Positions 11,801 to 19,107 of a stretch of DNA of 36,978 bases are shown piece after piece. A program made the position numbers and the translations under genes. This stretch comes from Eubacterium sp. GTDB lineage: Bacteria; Bacillota; Clostridia; Lachnospirales; Lachnospiraceae. The stretch lies in the NCBI GenBank assembly GCA_017437905.1, contig JAFRWY010000111.1:1-36978 (forward strand), read 5' to 3'. Every line of letters begins with the position of its first letter. Position 1 is the stretch's first letter. Below the pieces are notes generated by a model. It ran no database searches. It saw only the letters and a program-made list of their open reading frames with translations, and was not told the origin of the DNA.

Positions 11801-12318
11801 TGACTGGACGAAAATTCCGTATATCTTCCGGTTTCAATATCAACATAATAGATCACCTCAAAAAGGCTGCCCAGCGAGCTGGCGATCTCACTGAAGATGA
11901 TCTGTTCACGGTCCTCCTCCATCTCACGCCGGGTCTGTTCATCTGCATTTCTTACACCGATAACTACATCTCCGTCGTTATTCCGGATAGTTTTCAGATA
12001 ATAATACTGCGGCTTATTATCAACGATCAGACGATACCGAAGGTCAAAGCAGTTTCCGTTCTTCAGAGCCTCCTCCACCCGTTCCTTACGAAATGCCCTG
12101 AGGAAGGCTCCCTGATCCTCCGGCCACACAACTCTACGGCATTCACTGCCTACAGTCTCGTAAAAATTCGAACCGGAAGAACGAATGACCAGCTCCTTCC
12201 CCGCCCCCTCCGAGGCATACTCCACATAGCTGTCATCCTTCGAATCGATCACATATATTGTTTCATAGTCATCCGCCAGAGCCAGCGCAAGATCGGAAAA
12301 AGATGTTTTATTCACCAT
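8860..12318 (-). CDS. Triple PAS-like, double degenerate GGDEF, EAL protein; probable c-di-GMP phosphodiesterase
   Basis: A 1152-residue protein with no clear membrane segment, so cytoplasmic. It opens with three tandem ~135-residue PAS-like repeats (~6-127, ~141-262, ~277-398). The repeats share the pattern SEIA..LA..YEVIY.(I/V)D, Y.EFS, a central FF, and YRL, and end in an acidic-basic helix (RREMEEDRE, RRREEEIT). GGDEF domain 1 (~420-565) has DLLTGLNN but RIGGDVF (497-503). Residues ~590-715 may be GAF-like. GGDEF domain 2 (~720-880) has RLGGDNF (796-802). Both lack the catalytic Glu and are probably inactive cyclases. The EAL domain (~890-1145) keeps E924-A925-L926, Asn982, the ELTET motif, DDFG (Asp1044-1045), Lys1065, Glu1103 (EGVET) and Gln1123, so hydrolysis of c-di-GMP is expected. 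The start has AGAGGG 7 nt upstream. Confidence 0.9.
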   Translation of the reverse strand: MVNKTSFSDLALALADDYETIYVIDSKDDSYVEYASEGAGKELVIRSSGSNFYETVGSECRRVVWPEDQGAFLRAFRKERVEEALKNGNCFDLRYRLIVDNKPQYYYLKTIRNNDGDVVIGVRNADEQTRREMEEDREQIIFSEIASSLGSLFEVIYYVDIETGRYTEFSSSQSYSELGISSEGEDFFQTTKENIAEYIYQDDRDMLLRELEKQKLLQTLNEDRVYQIDYRLLLNGSVQFVRLIAFKRNNDSDHMVIAVRDVDEMRRREEEITSENLVFSEIATALAQRYEVIYRIDINTNDYMEFSLKEEYSRLSSGEKGTDFFLDSEKTMKLDVHPEDYPMLAVALQKESLMKALNDSGKLFLRYRLVREGKSGYYALFAIRPKEDSDHIIIAVANLNSTIKKEREFEEATESASNILNKDLLTGLNNKRFYVQTEMNLDSRIAGGSNPPFALLICDVNGLKEVNSTQGRKAGDQYIVEAGKMLRGVFKKSEIYRIGGDVFAILLFDEEYEERKQLINKLMDIQLYHRECGEVTVAYGMADYDPEKDMRVQDVLMRAEQAMRVNKNSLRGLMTQGNTETLVKLSTDEKTLRFYNLYIRLVSAMTDVSGNVQAHVPEIESLLIEISTMYRLSKGVTRLYRNPQEEAAGGGETLCCFDTGIEGREVISLRVVTSVMSIATMTVYMAPDMEPLSDDEYWKVELVMRTTLSYVSRNRLKDIVYELAYYDDSGYLNHRSYFNHIMKVRNGIGGMVAVMYNLLHFSQVNQELGRKTGDLVMKNHFEGLRKMVGEKGVVCRLGGDNFVALFGRERMGPIFSYLMDAPVVYDLEDGRTVSVSTSVGVYRIPKNIVVTNPGEIMEYLIVAYGAAKHGGKDRIVFFDESLISARENTMKVQRMFPEALKNEEFRVYYQPKVHTGTGEMIGAEALCRWFHDGVMISPGDFIPALEETDDICKLDFYMLDHVCRDIRRWMDQGRKSLRISVNLSRKHMLNRNLVEQLLKIIDKHNIPHSCIEIELTETTTDVAFSDLKRVVTGLQSEGIFASVDDFGIGYSSLNLIRELPWNVLKVDRSLLPVEGDEPNSIDSIMFRNVISMVNELGIECIVEGVETKEQLEILQQNRCNYAQGFFFDRPLPVEQFEERMRKGYYSVDMVQD

Positions 12319-12358
12319 AGCATAACCCTCTGATAAAATTATAATCTACCCCAATAAT

Positions 12359-12367
12359 ATTATACCA
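12359..12367 (-). promoter_or_regulatory. Extended -10 promoter of the PAS/GGDEF/EAL gene
   Basis: TGGTATAAT on the minus strand (TATAAT at 12364-12359 with an upstream TGn), about 40 nt before the ATG. No good -35 is visible, as expected for extended -10 promoters. The surroundings are very AT-rich. Confidence 0.55.
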
Positions 12368-12421
12368 ATTCTCAACAAAAAACTCTATATTAACATTTCG
12401 AAAATCAGTCAAATATTGAAG

Positions 12422-12459
12422 AATAAAAGATACCGCTGCATCAAAACAGCGGTATCTTT
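12422..12459 (-). terminator. purC terminator
   Basis: A 13-bp perfect stem, AAAGATACCGCTG/CAGCGGTATCTTT (12426-12459), with an 8-nt loop, ends in CTTTTATTC on the minus strand, 11 nt after the purC stop. Confidence 0.85.
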
Positions 12460-12469
12460 CATTCTTCTG

Positions 12470-13351
12470 CTATGCCAACGGCTTTCCGGTGATCATCTCG
12501 TAAGCCTGAAGATACTTCTCAATCGTCTTATCCACGATCTCCCGGGGCAGGAACCAGTTCTCCGGCTCCTCCTTATTCTCATCGGACTTCAGCCAGTCTC
12601 TTGCGAACTGCTTATCAAAGGAAGGCTGTCCGTGGCCGGGCTCGTATCCCTCTGCCGGCCAGAACCGGGAGGAATCCGGTGTCAGCATCTCATCGCCGAG
12701 AACGATCTCTCCGTTCTCATCCAGTCCGAACTCGAACTTGGTATCGGCAATGATGATCCCCCGGGTCAGCGCATAGTCGGCGCACTTCTTGTAAAGAGCG
12801 ATGGTGTAATCGCGAAGCTTTGCCGCATACTCCTCGCCCTTGCCCGGGAATTCCTTTTCAAGAACCTCAACGGAACGCTCATAGGAGATATTCTCATCAT
12901 GATCTCCGATCTCCGCCTTGGTGGAAGGTGTATAGATCGGTTCCGGCAGCTTGTCGGACTCGATCAGGCCCTCCGGCAGTGTGATGCCGCAGACGGTACC
13001 GTTCTCCTTGTAGCTTGCCCATCCGGAGCATGTGATGTAGCCGCGCACGATGCACTCGATGGGAAGCATGGTCAGTTTCTTGCACATCATGGAGTTCCCG
13101 TCGAACTCGGGCTTCTGAAAGAATTCCGGCATATCCTTAACATCGGCCGAGATCATGTGATTCGGCAGGATATCACTTGTCATATCAAACCAGAACCGGG
13201 ACATCTGTGTCAGTACGGTTCCCTTCTTAACGATCTTATTCTTCAGGATCACGTCATAGCAGCTGATACGATCGGTCGCAACCATGATCAGGCTGTCGCC
13301 GTTATCGTAGATCTCACGTACCTTTCCTTCTTTGATCGGCTTCATTTCCAT
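12470..13351 (-). CDS. purC: SAICAR synthetase (phosphoribosylaminoimidazole-succinocarboxamide synthase)
   Basis: Condenses CAIR with aspartate using ATP to form SAICAR, the step after PurE. The 293-residue product has EGKVREIYD, MVATDRISCYDV, IECIVRGYITCSGW and the ATP-site stretch IIIADTKFEFGLDENG, followed by GEMLTPDSSRFWP-like residues (here LGDEMLTPDSSRFW). The ATG at 13351 (MEMKPIKEG) is preferred: GAGGAGGAG lies 7 nt upstream, and the longer in-frame extension would translate the intergenic hairpin. It ends in a strong terminator. purC is separated from purE by the GGDEF/EAL gene and points toward it. Confidence 0.95.
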   Translation of the reverse strand: MEMKPIKEGKVREIYDNGDSLIMVATDRISCYDVILKNKIVKKGTVLTQMSRFWFDMTSDILPNHMISADVKDMPEFFQKPEFDGNSMMCKKLTMLPIECIVRGYITCSGWASYKENGTVCGITLPEGLIESDKLPEPIYTPSTKAEIGDHDENISYERSVEVLEKEFPGKGEEYAAKLRDYTIALYKKCADYALTRGIIIADTKFEFGLDENGEIVLGDEMLTPDSSRFWPAEGYEPGHGQPSFDKQFARDWLKSDENKEEPENWFLPREIVDKTIEKYLQAYEMITGKPLA

Positions 13352-13373
13352 GGATCTTCTCCTCCTCATAATA

Positions 13374-13408
13374 GGAAATATGGGTGCTCCTCTCGGAAAC
13401 ACCCATAT
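13374..13408 (-). terminator. Hairpin between the solute-binding protein gene and purC
   Basis: The 9-bp stem ATATGGGTG/CACCCATAT (13378-13408) is followed by TTTCC on the minus strand. It lies 59 nt after the upstream gene stop and just before the purC ribosome binding site. A weak terminator for the upstream operon is the simplest reading. As no separate purC promoter is obvious, an attenuator is also possible. Confidence 0.5.
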
Positions 13409-13467
13409 AGAATAAATGATTTGTTTCTGAAAATCAAGGGGCAGTTCTGAAATCCCGGAACGATTTT

Positions 13468-14766
13468 CTACTGTCCGGCGATCACCGTCTGTATATCCTC
13501 CAGGATCTTCGCCGCGGCATCCCCGGATGTCATCTTGTCATAAAGATATTCATCCGCACCTGACTTAAAGGCATCGATAATACTCTCATTCTCCATGTTC
13601 GGGATGATCAGGTGGAGTTCCTCCTGATGCTCATTCATCTCCTGTACGGCCTTGTACTCATTTGTCTCCGAAAGTCCTTCTTCCTTCAGTGCCTCCACTG
13701 CCGCATCACTGACGGGAACGCCCTTCTCCGTCTTCTGCAGCTTCGCCATATCCGGATCATTCAGAAGGAAATTAAGAAGTTTCGCCGCCTCTTCGGGATG
13801 TGCCGTATCGGCACTGATGGCCCACATGGTAGCCGGCTTGATGTACCACCCGGAAAACTCTGCATCCGGAAGCTCCGGATAACTGCCGCGAACCACCTTT
13901 GCTCCCGTCTCCGCCAGGCCGTCACAGTAGATCTTCGTATCACTGATCCAGCACATGGTTCCGACCACTTCCCCGGACATATACATGGCCCGGTCAAAGG
14001 AATCGATGGGACATACCACGTGCTCTTCAATCAGCTTCCTGTAAAACCGGAGCAGATAATCGATCCCCTCCGCATCAACGGCAAGGGTTCCGTCCTCATT
14101 GAAGAAATGCTTTCCGAAGCTCTGCTCATAATATGCGATCATCAGCAGGAACAGATGCTTCTTCGCAAGGCCGAGCAGGTATTTCCCTTCCGGCTTCAGT
14201 TTCTTCGCAACCGTAAAGAGATCATCCCAGGTCTTCGGCACTCCGTGGCCGTAGCTGTCCAGGATATCCTGATTGTAGTAAAATGTATGGGTGTTCATGG
14301 CGATGGGAAGTGCATTCAGCTTCCCGTTCTTCGTTCCGTAGGAAAGCTCCTCTTCCGTGTAATTCTCCAGATTGATATACTCCTTCAGTTCGTTCAGGTC
14401 ATAGAAGCCTTCACCGTCCCGGGAATAGACATTCAGCCATGCATAGTTGATCTGCATCACGTCCGATTCCGTGTGGGACTCCATCCATACCTTCGTCCGT
14501 TTCTCGTAACCGTTCCATACACCGTACCGGATCGCCACATCAATCTCCGGATTCTTCTCCTGGAAGAGATTGACTCCCTCCATGGTGTACTTGTGACGAC
14601 CGTCATTTCCCCACCAGGATATCTGGACATGCACCGGATCCTGTTCCTTCTCCGGGGCATCCGGGGCACGGTTCAGGATCAGGATTGTGGCCATGAAGAT
14701 AAATCCTGCTGCCATAAGCAGGATCAGGAAAAGCAGGAGTATTCTTTTGCTTCGATTCTGATTCAT
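13468..14766 (-). CDS. Family 1 extracellular solute-binding protein, membrane-anchored, orphan
   Basis: The 432-residue protein resembles sugar ABC substrate-binding proteins: after the N-terminal anchor comes VQISWWGNDGRHKYTMEGVNLFQEKNP, then ALPIAMNTHTFYYNQDIL, PKTWDDLFTVAKKL, and HPEEAAKLLNFLLNDPDMAK. The N-terminus (~8-31) is a strong hydrophobic helix flanked by Lys/Arg, but it has no lipobox Cys. It is therefore probably an uncleaved membrane anchor rather than a lipoprotein. No ABC permease or ATPase gene is nearby. It starts 11 bp after the stop of a Cache-GGDEF gene, so the two are co-transcribed. The inferred role is ligand capture for that sensor cyclase rather than uptake; transport with a distant permease is the alternative. 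Confidence 0.85.
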   Translation of the reverse strand: MNQNRSKRILLLFLILLMAAGFIFMATILILNRAPDAPEKEQDPVHVQISWWGNDGRHKYTMEGVNLFQEKNPEIDVAIRYGVWNGYEKRTKVWMESHTESDVMQINYAWLNVYSRDGEGFYDLNELKEYINLENYTEEELSYGTKNGKLNALPIAMNTHTFYYNQDILDSYGHGVPKTWDDLFTVAKKLKPEGKYLLGLAKKHLFLLMIAYYEQSFGKHFFNEDGTLAVDAEGIDYLLRFYRKLIEEHVVCPIDSFDRAMYMSGEVVGTMCWISDTKIYCDGLAETGAKVVRGSYPELPDAEFSGWYIKPATMWAISADTAHPEEAAKLLNFLLNDPDMAKLQKTEKGVPVSDAAVEALKEEGLSETNEYKAVQEMNEHQEELHLIIPNMENESIIDAFKSGADEYLYDKMTSGDAAAKILEDIQTVIAGQ

Positions 14767-14777
14767 GGATCACTCCT

Positions 14778-16256
14778 TTATTCCGCCGCGTCTTCCGTAA
14801 CCGTGTACCTGTTCTTACCTGCCTGCTTGGAGGTGTACAGAGCTGCATCGGCAGCTTCGTAGAGTGTTTTAAATGATACATCCCGGTCCGTCACATGAAC
14901 TCCCGAAGACAGGGATATTCCGCACTCCGTTCTCTCCTTCTCAAATTCAGTCCGGAATGCATCCATCACCTGATCCATCTGTTCCTTCACGGCATGGATC
15001 ACTTCCTTCCGGTCAACATCGACACATTCCGTATAAAGTGCGAATTCATCCCCGCCGAGACGGCCGATAATGGTCTCACTGTCGTACAGGCCTCTGAGCA
15101 GCTGTCCGACACGGATGATCACCTGATCTCCGTATGCATGTCCCAGCATATCATTTACACTCTTGAAATTGTCCACGTCCATCATAACGAACACATGAAC
15201 CCGGTTCGCAACCGGCTTCGTCAGGCGTTCCTCCGTCTGATCCTGGAAGGTTCCCTTGTTCATAACACCGGACAAACGATCGATCTCCGCCTTCTCCTCC
15301 AGGGAATTCACCATACCATCCATGGGCTTGGAAAGTCTCGTGATCAGGAAAAGACCGATCAGCAGGATCAGGGCTGCCAGGGCGGCACTGATGAGAAGTG
15401 TCAGGGTCCTGAGGCGGTGGTTCTCCTTCAGGATGGAATCCGTCGGGATGGAGCAGACAACGCGCCAGTCGTTGCTGCAGGTGTTTGTATTAATGATATA
15501 GTCCTTGTTCTTTCCGGATATTCCCTCGGTAATCTCATCAGGAAGCTTCGCACCGATCTCCGCATGATCCGATGAGAACAGGATCACATTCTCCTGATCG
15601 ATGAGACGGATGGTCATATTCTCCAGCTGTTCCGGATAAACGAAAACGGAAGACAACTCTCTGGTATAAATGGAGGAAATGAGGATTGCATTCGGATTCA
15701 GCCGCTTCACGTAGTAGATACGGTCGGTACATCCGCTGATACCGAAGCACCAGCCGTCCTTCTTCCTGGGATTCGTGATATAACCCGAGAAGGCCTCATA
15801 GAACCCGCCATCCGGGAAGAGATCCTCGGTTCCGTGGGAGATCCATCCCACCTTATGGTCATTGGCGAAAATGATCCCGAAGTCCGCATAGTTCTCCATG
15901 ATACCGATATCCACGATCCGGTTGGTGATGGCCTCTTCGCTCTTGATCTTGTCATAGTCCTGCAGGGACGCATCCGTGGCATCATACTGATAATAGGACT
16001 CATCGGAGAAAAGCAGGGTGGAGATGGTCTCGGTACGTTCGAGATAGGAATTGATATTCAACTGGATCTGACGGCTGTTTGCCGCGATCAGGTTCGACGC
16101 ATTTGACTGCATGGCGCGTCCGGTAAGCTCCAGGACCACGAAATCAAGGATGGCGGTCACCACCAGAATGACAACAAAAAAGACCACAAGAATTTCGATC
16201 ATGAAAGTCTTGAAGCGATCATGGGATCTCTCTTTTCCGCGTCTTTCCTTCGCCAT
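14778..16256 (-). CDS. Membrane Cache-domain diguanylate cyclase
   Basis: The 492-residue protein has a transmembrane helix at ~18-44, an extracytoplasmic sensor of dCache type at ~50-270, a second helix at ~284-306, a short linker, then a GGDEF domain (~322-490). The cyclase core is intact: DRLSGVMNKGTF, MMDVDNFKSVNDMLGHAYGD and RLGGDEFALY (GGDEF 401-405). The inhibitory RxxD site is absent (Asp and Thr occupy its first and last positions). The start at 16256 (MAKERRGK) is favoured by GAAAGGG upstream; the ATG at 16286 has no ribosome binding site. It is followed 11 bp later by the solute-binding protein gene. Expected role: make c-di-GMP in response to an external small molecule. Confidence 0.9.
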   Translation of the reverse strand: MAKERRGKERSHDRFKTFMIEILVVFFVVILVVTAILDFVVLELTGRAMQSNASNLIAANSRQIQLNINSYLERTETISTLLFSDESYYQYDATDASLQDYDKIKSEEAITNRIVDIGIMENYADFGIIFANDHKVGWISHGTEDLFPDGGFYEAFSGYITNPRKKDGWCFGISGCTDRIYYVKRLNPNAILISSIYTRELSSVFVYPEQLENMTIRLIDQENVILFSSDHAEIGAKLPDEITEGISGKNKDYIINTNTCSNDWRVVCSIPTDSILKENHRLRTLTLLISAALAALILLIGLFLITRLSKPMDGMVNSLEEKAEIDRLSGVMNKGTFQDQTEERLTKPVANRVHVFVMMDVDNFKSVNDMLGHAYGDQVIIRVGQLLRGLYDSETIIGRLGGDEFALYTECVDVDRKEVIHAVKEQMDQVMDAFRTEFEKERTECGISLSSGVHVTDRDVSFKTLYEAADAALYTSKQAGKNRYTVTEDAAE

Positions 16257-16304
16257 GGAACAGGGCCCTTTCTTTTCAGAACGCATGTTGAAAATATCGA
16301 TTAA

Positions 16305-16334
16305 ATTATACCATTAAACAGGATGCACGGTCAA
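16305..16334 (-). promoter_or_regulatory. Promoter of the Cache-GGDEF/solute-binding operon
   Basis: Minus strand: TTGACC (16334-16329), an 18-nt spacer, then TATAAT (16310-16305). The -35 directly abuts the terminator of the upstream metal-efflux operon. Confidence 0.7.
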
Positions 16335-16369
16335 CAAAAACGCCCCGATCATCAGAGGATCGGAGCGTT
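16335..16369 (-). terminator. Terminator of the metal-efflux operon
   Basis: AACGCCCCGATC pairs with GATCGGAGCGTT (one mismatch) around an 7-nt loop, followed by TTTTTG on the minus strand. It lies just after the ATPase stop at 16375. Confidence 0.85.
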
Positions 16370-16374
16370 CAATT

Positions 16375-18258
16375 TCAACGAATTTTCAAAGCACGTACCG
16401 CATTCAGCACCGCAATCACCATAACACCCACATCGGCGAAGATCGCGATCCACATATTGGCGATCCCGAAGGCTCCCAGCAGAAGACAGAGGAGCTTTAC
16501 TCCAATGGCAAATGTGATATTCTGCCGCACGATCCGCAGCGTCTTTCTTGAGATCCGGAGGGCCAGGGAAATCTTCGCCGGGTCATCATCCATCAGCACG
16601 ATGTCTGCGGCTTCGATGGCCGCATCCGACCCCATGGCACCCATGGCGATACCGATATCCGCCCGGGAAAGCACCGGTGCATCATTGATACCGTCTCCCA
16701 CAAAGGCAAGACAGCTGCCCTTTTCCTTCTCTTCCAGAAGTTTTTCCACTTCACTGACCTTATCCCCGGGAAGCAGTTCCGAACGAACCGTATGGATTCC
16801 CAGTTCCCCGGCCACCCGCTTCGCAACCTCTGTCCGGTCTCCGGTCAGCATGACTGTCCGGATCCCCTGTGCGGAAAGCGACTTCATGGCCTCACCCGAG
16901 GTCGGCCGGATCACATCCGAGATATGAATACAGCCTGCGAAGACACCATCCACGGATACATAACAAACGGTTCCCTCCGGCTGGTCACAGCTTACGGCCG
17001 CACCCTCCTTCAGCATCAGGCGCTCATTTCCCACTGCGATCCTCTTTCCCTCTATCAGTGCCGTCACTCCGTGGCCTGCAACCTCATGGATGTCCGATAC
17101 AATCTCCGGCTCCACGGTCCTTCCGGTCTCTTCAAATGCCCTCCGGATGGAAAGGCTGATGGGATGTCCGGATGCGGATTCCGCATGGGCCGCCACACTG
17201 AGAAGATGATCCCGGTTCCAGCCCTGTGCCGGATGACAACCGGTAACTACAAAGACACCCTCGGTAAGTGTTCCTGTCTTATCGAAAACAATGGTTCCGG
17301 TATCTGCCAGTGCTTCCAGATAATTGGATCCTTTTACCAGGATCCCCCGGCTGCTGGCACATCCGATCCCTCCGAAGAAGCTGAGGGGTACGGAGATCAC
17401 CACCGCACAGGGACAGCTGATCACAAGGAAGGTAAGCGCTCTTGTGATCCAGTCGATCCAGTTGGCAGGATATCCGAAAATGAGCCGTGCCACCGGCGGA
17501 AGAACCGCCAGTGCCAGTGCACTGTAGCATACAATGGGTGTATAGACACGGGCAAACTTCGAGATGAAGTTCTCCGCCTTCGCCTTCTTCATACTGGAGT
17601 TTTCCACCAGATCCAGGATTTTGGAAACCGTGGATTCTCCGAATTCCTTCGTGGTTTTAATCCGAAGCTGACCGTCCAGGGCGATGCACCCGCTGATCAC
17701 CTCTCTTCCCTCCGCCACATGCCGCGGAACGGACTCACCTGTGAGAGCAGCCGTATCCAGCAGCGACTGTCCCGAAAGGACCACTCCGTCGATGGGGATC
17801 TTCTCTCCCGGATTTACGACGATCACGGAACCGATCTCCACATCGTCCGGATCCACCTTCTCCGTGGTTCCGTCCTCTGCCAGCAGGTTTGCATAGTCGG
17901 GACGGATATCCATCAGGGCTGCGATATTCTTCCGGCTCTTCCCCACCGCGATGCTCTGGAACAGTTCTCCCACCTGATAAAACAGCATGACCGCCACGCC
18001 CTCCAGGCATTCGGAGAGGCAGAAGGCTCCGATGGTCGCCACAGCCATCAGGAAGTTTTCATCAAAGACCTGTCCTTTACAGATCCCCCGGAAGGCCTTG
18101 TACAACACGTCATGCCCTACGATCACATAAGGCACAAGGTACGCAGGTACCCGGATCCACCAGGGCACTTCCACCAGATGAAATGTGACCGTCAGTCCCG
18201 CCGTGATCACAAATGCCACGATGATCCGTATCAGAGTTTTCCTCTGCTTTGGTGTCAT
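16375..18258 (-). CDS. P1B-type heavy-metal-translocating ATPase (Zn/Cd/Pb type)
   Basis: Membrane pump that exports soft divalent cations using ATP. The 627 residues include the actuator TGES (173-176), the metal-binding transmembrane CPC motif in SCPCAVVISVP (282-284), the phosphorylation motif DKTGTLTEG (Asp326), the HP-signature stretch SASGHPISLSI, MLTGDR and GDGINDAP. A CPC followed by AVVISVP is usual for the zinc/cadmium/lead subgroup rather than copper pumps. The cytosolic metal-binding domain normally fused at the N-terminus is absent; it is encoded by the preceding gene, which overlaps this one by 4 nt (ATGA). Regulation is by the ArsR-type repressor at the head of the operon. Confidence 0.95.
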   Translation of the reverse strand: MTPKQRKTLIRIIVAFVITAGLTVTFHLVEVPWWIRVPAYLVPYVIVGHDVLYKAFRGICKGQVFDENFLMAVATIGAFCLSECLEGVAVMLFYQVGELFQSIAVGKSRKNIAALMDIRPDYANLLAEDGTTEKVDPDDVEIGSVIVVNPGEKIPIDGVVLSGQSLLDTAALTGESVPRHVAEGREVISGCIALDGQLRIKTTKEFGESTVSKILDLVENSSMKKAKAENFISKFARVYTPIVCYSALALAVLPPVARLIFGYPANWIDWITRALTFLVISCPCAVVISVPLSFFGGIGCASSRGILVKGSNYLEALADTGTIVFDKTGTLTEGVFVVTGCHPAQGWNRDHLLSVAAHAESASGHPISLSIRRAFEETGRTVEPEIVSDIHEVAGHGVTALIEGKRIAVGNERLMLKEGAAVSCDQPEGTVCYVSVDGVFAGCIHISDVIRPTSGEAMKSLSAQGIRTVMLTGDRTEVAKRVAGELGIHTVRSELLPGDKVSEVEKLLEEKEKGSCLAFVGDGINDAPVLSRADIGIAMGAMGSDAAIEAADIVLMDDDPAKISLALRISRKTLRIVRQNITFAIGVKLLCLLLGAFGIANMWIAIFADVGVMVIAVLNAVRALKIR

Positions 18259-18473
18259 AAATAGATCTCCATATCATCCTCGATCTTCTTGCAGTTCGCT
18301 CTTGCCGCCTGCATGACCGTATCGGGATCGGCTCCCTCTTCAAACTCCACTTTCACTTTCAGCGTCATAAAGCTTAAGGTTGCATCCTTCACACCTTCGG
18401 TGGCACGGATCGCATCCGCCATCTTCTCCGCACATGCAGCACAGTCCACTTCTACCTTGTAAGTCTTCTTCAT
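18255..18473 (-). CDS. Stand-alone heavy-metal-associated (HMA) domain protein
   Basis: A 72-residue ferredoxin-like metal chaperone domain. The metal loop reads VDCAACAEKM (Cys11 and Cys14), followed by the usual EGVKDATLSFMTLKVKVEF strand-helix pattern. It sits where a fused N-terminal HMA domain would be in CadA/ZntA pumps, and its stop codon overlaps the ATPase start by 4 nt, indicating translational coupling. Probable role: deliver Zn/Cd to, or regulate, the partner ATPase. The loop is CxxC, so metal identity cannot be fixed from this alone. Confidence 0.93.
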   Translation of the reverse strand: MKKTYKVEVDCAACAEKMADAIRATEGVKDATLSFMTLKVKVEFEEGADPDTVMQAARANCKKIEDDMEIYL

Positions 18474-18515
18474 TTTCAGGTCCTCCGATTTAATAAGTCT
18501 GATTCTTCCGGAACG

Positions 18516-18893
18516 TTATTCCTCAACATGGTCCATACCCAGACTGAGTATCATCCTTACATGTTCATCATCCAGTGAATAAAAGATCGTCTTCCCGTCT
18601 CTCCGGAACTTTACCAGCTTCGCGTCCTTCAGGATCCGCAGCTGGTGGCTGACCGACGACTGACTGAGATTCAGGATCGTGGCCATATCGCTGACGCAGA
18701 GCTCCGTATCAAAAAGCGAGTAAAGGATCTTGATCCGTGTGGAATCTCCGAAGATCTTAAAGAGCTCCGAGAGATCGTACAGATACTCGTCATCCGGCTG
18801 ATTTTCTTTTACTTTCCTTACAATCTCCTCGTGGGCTGCGATGTATTCCTTCGTTCCCTCAAGGATCTTCTCTTCTTTCCTCTTATCTTCCAT
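18516..18893 (-). CDS. ArsR/SmtB family metal-responsive repressor
   Basis: The 125-residue winged-helix regulator contains the ELFKIFGDSTRIKILYSL core, the recognition helix ILNLSQSSVSHQLRILKDA and the wing RRDGKTIFYSL. The alpha-3 segment ELCVSDMA carries a cysteine, and the C-terminal helix DDEHVRMILSLGMDHVEE has the Asp/His...His/Glu spacing of alpha-5 zinc sites (SmtB/CzrA type). The ATG at 18893 follows GGGGG; the upstream in-frame GTG at 18917 lies inside the operator region and is less likely. It heads the operon with the HMA protein and ATPase, and should bind the operator at 18915-18952 and release it on Zn/Cd. Confidence 0.93.
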   Translation of the reverse strand: MEDKRKEEKILEGTKEYIAAHEEIVRKVKENQPDDEYLYDLSELFKIFGDSTRIKILYSLFDTELCVSDMATILNLSQSSVSHQLRILKDAKLVKFRRDGKTIFYSLDDEHVRMILSLGMDHVEE

Positions 18894-18914
18894 AAGTACC
18901 CCCGTAATTTTGTA

Positions 18915-18967
18915 CACATGAACAATCTTTCATATGAAAGTATATTCATATGAGCAGGTTTTGTCAA
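18915..18967 (-). promoter_or_regulatory. Metal-efflux operon promoter with ArsR operator on the -10
   Basis: Minus strand: consensus TTGACA (18967-18962), a 17-nt spacer, then TATACT (18944-18939). The -10 is exactly the 6-nt centre of an inverted repeat, CATATGAA-N6-TTCATATG (18931-18952). A third arm, CACATGAA (18915-18922), forms a second N6-spaced palindrome with TTCATATG at 18929-18936. ATATGAA..TTCATAT half-sites are typical of SmtB/ArsR Zn/Cd operators. Confidence 0.85.
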
Positions 18968-19009
18968 GTATTTTTTCTGCTGTACTTGAAAATGTGGATC
19001 AACCTGCCA

Positions 19010-19064
19010 AAAGATTACAGCCCCGGACGAAAGGGCTTTTCTTAAGCTTCCGTCCGGGGCTGTA
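19010..19064 (-). terminator. Terminator of the zinc-uptake-type operon
   Basis: A 14-bp perfect stem, TACAGCCCCGGACG/CGTCCGGGGCTGTA (19016-19064), with a 21-nt loop, is followed by ATCTTTTGG on the minus strand. It lies 43 nt after the lipoprotein stop. Confidence 0.75.
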
Positions 19065-19107
19065 TCTCCTTAGTCCCTCAACGATTTATTCAGCATTATC
19101 AATACGA

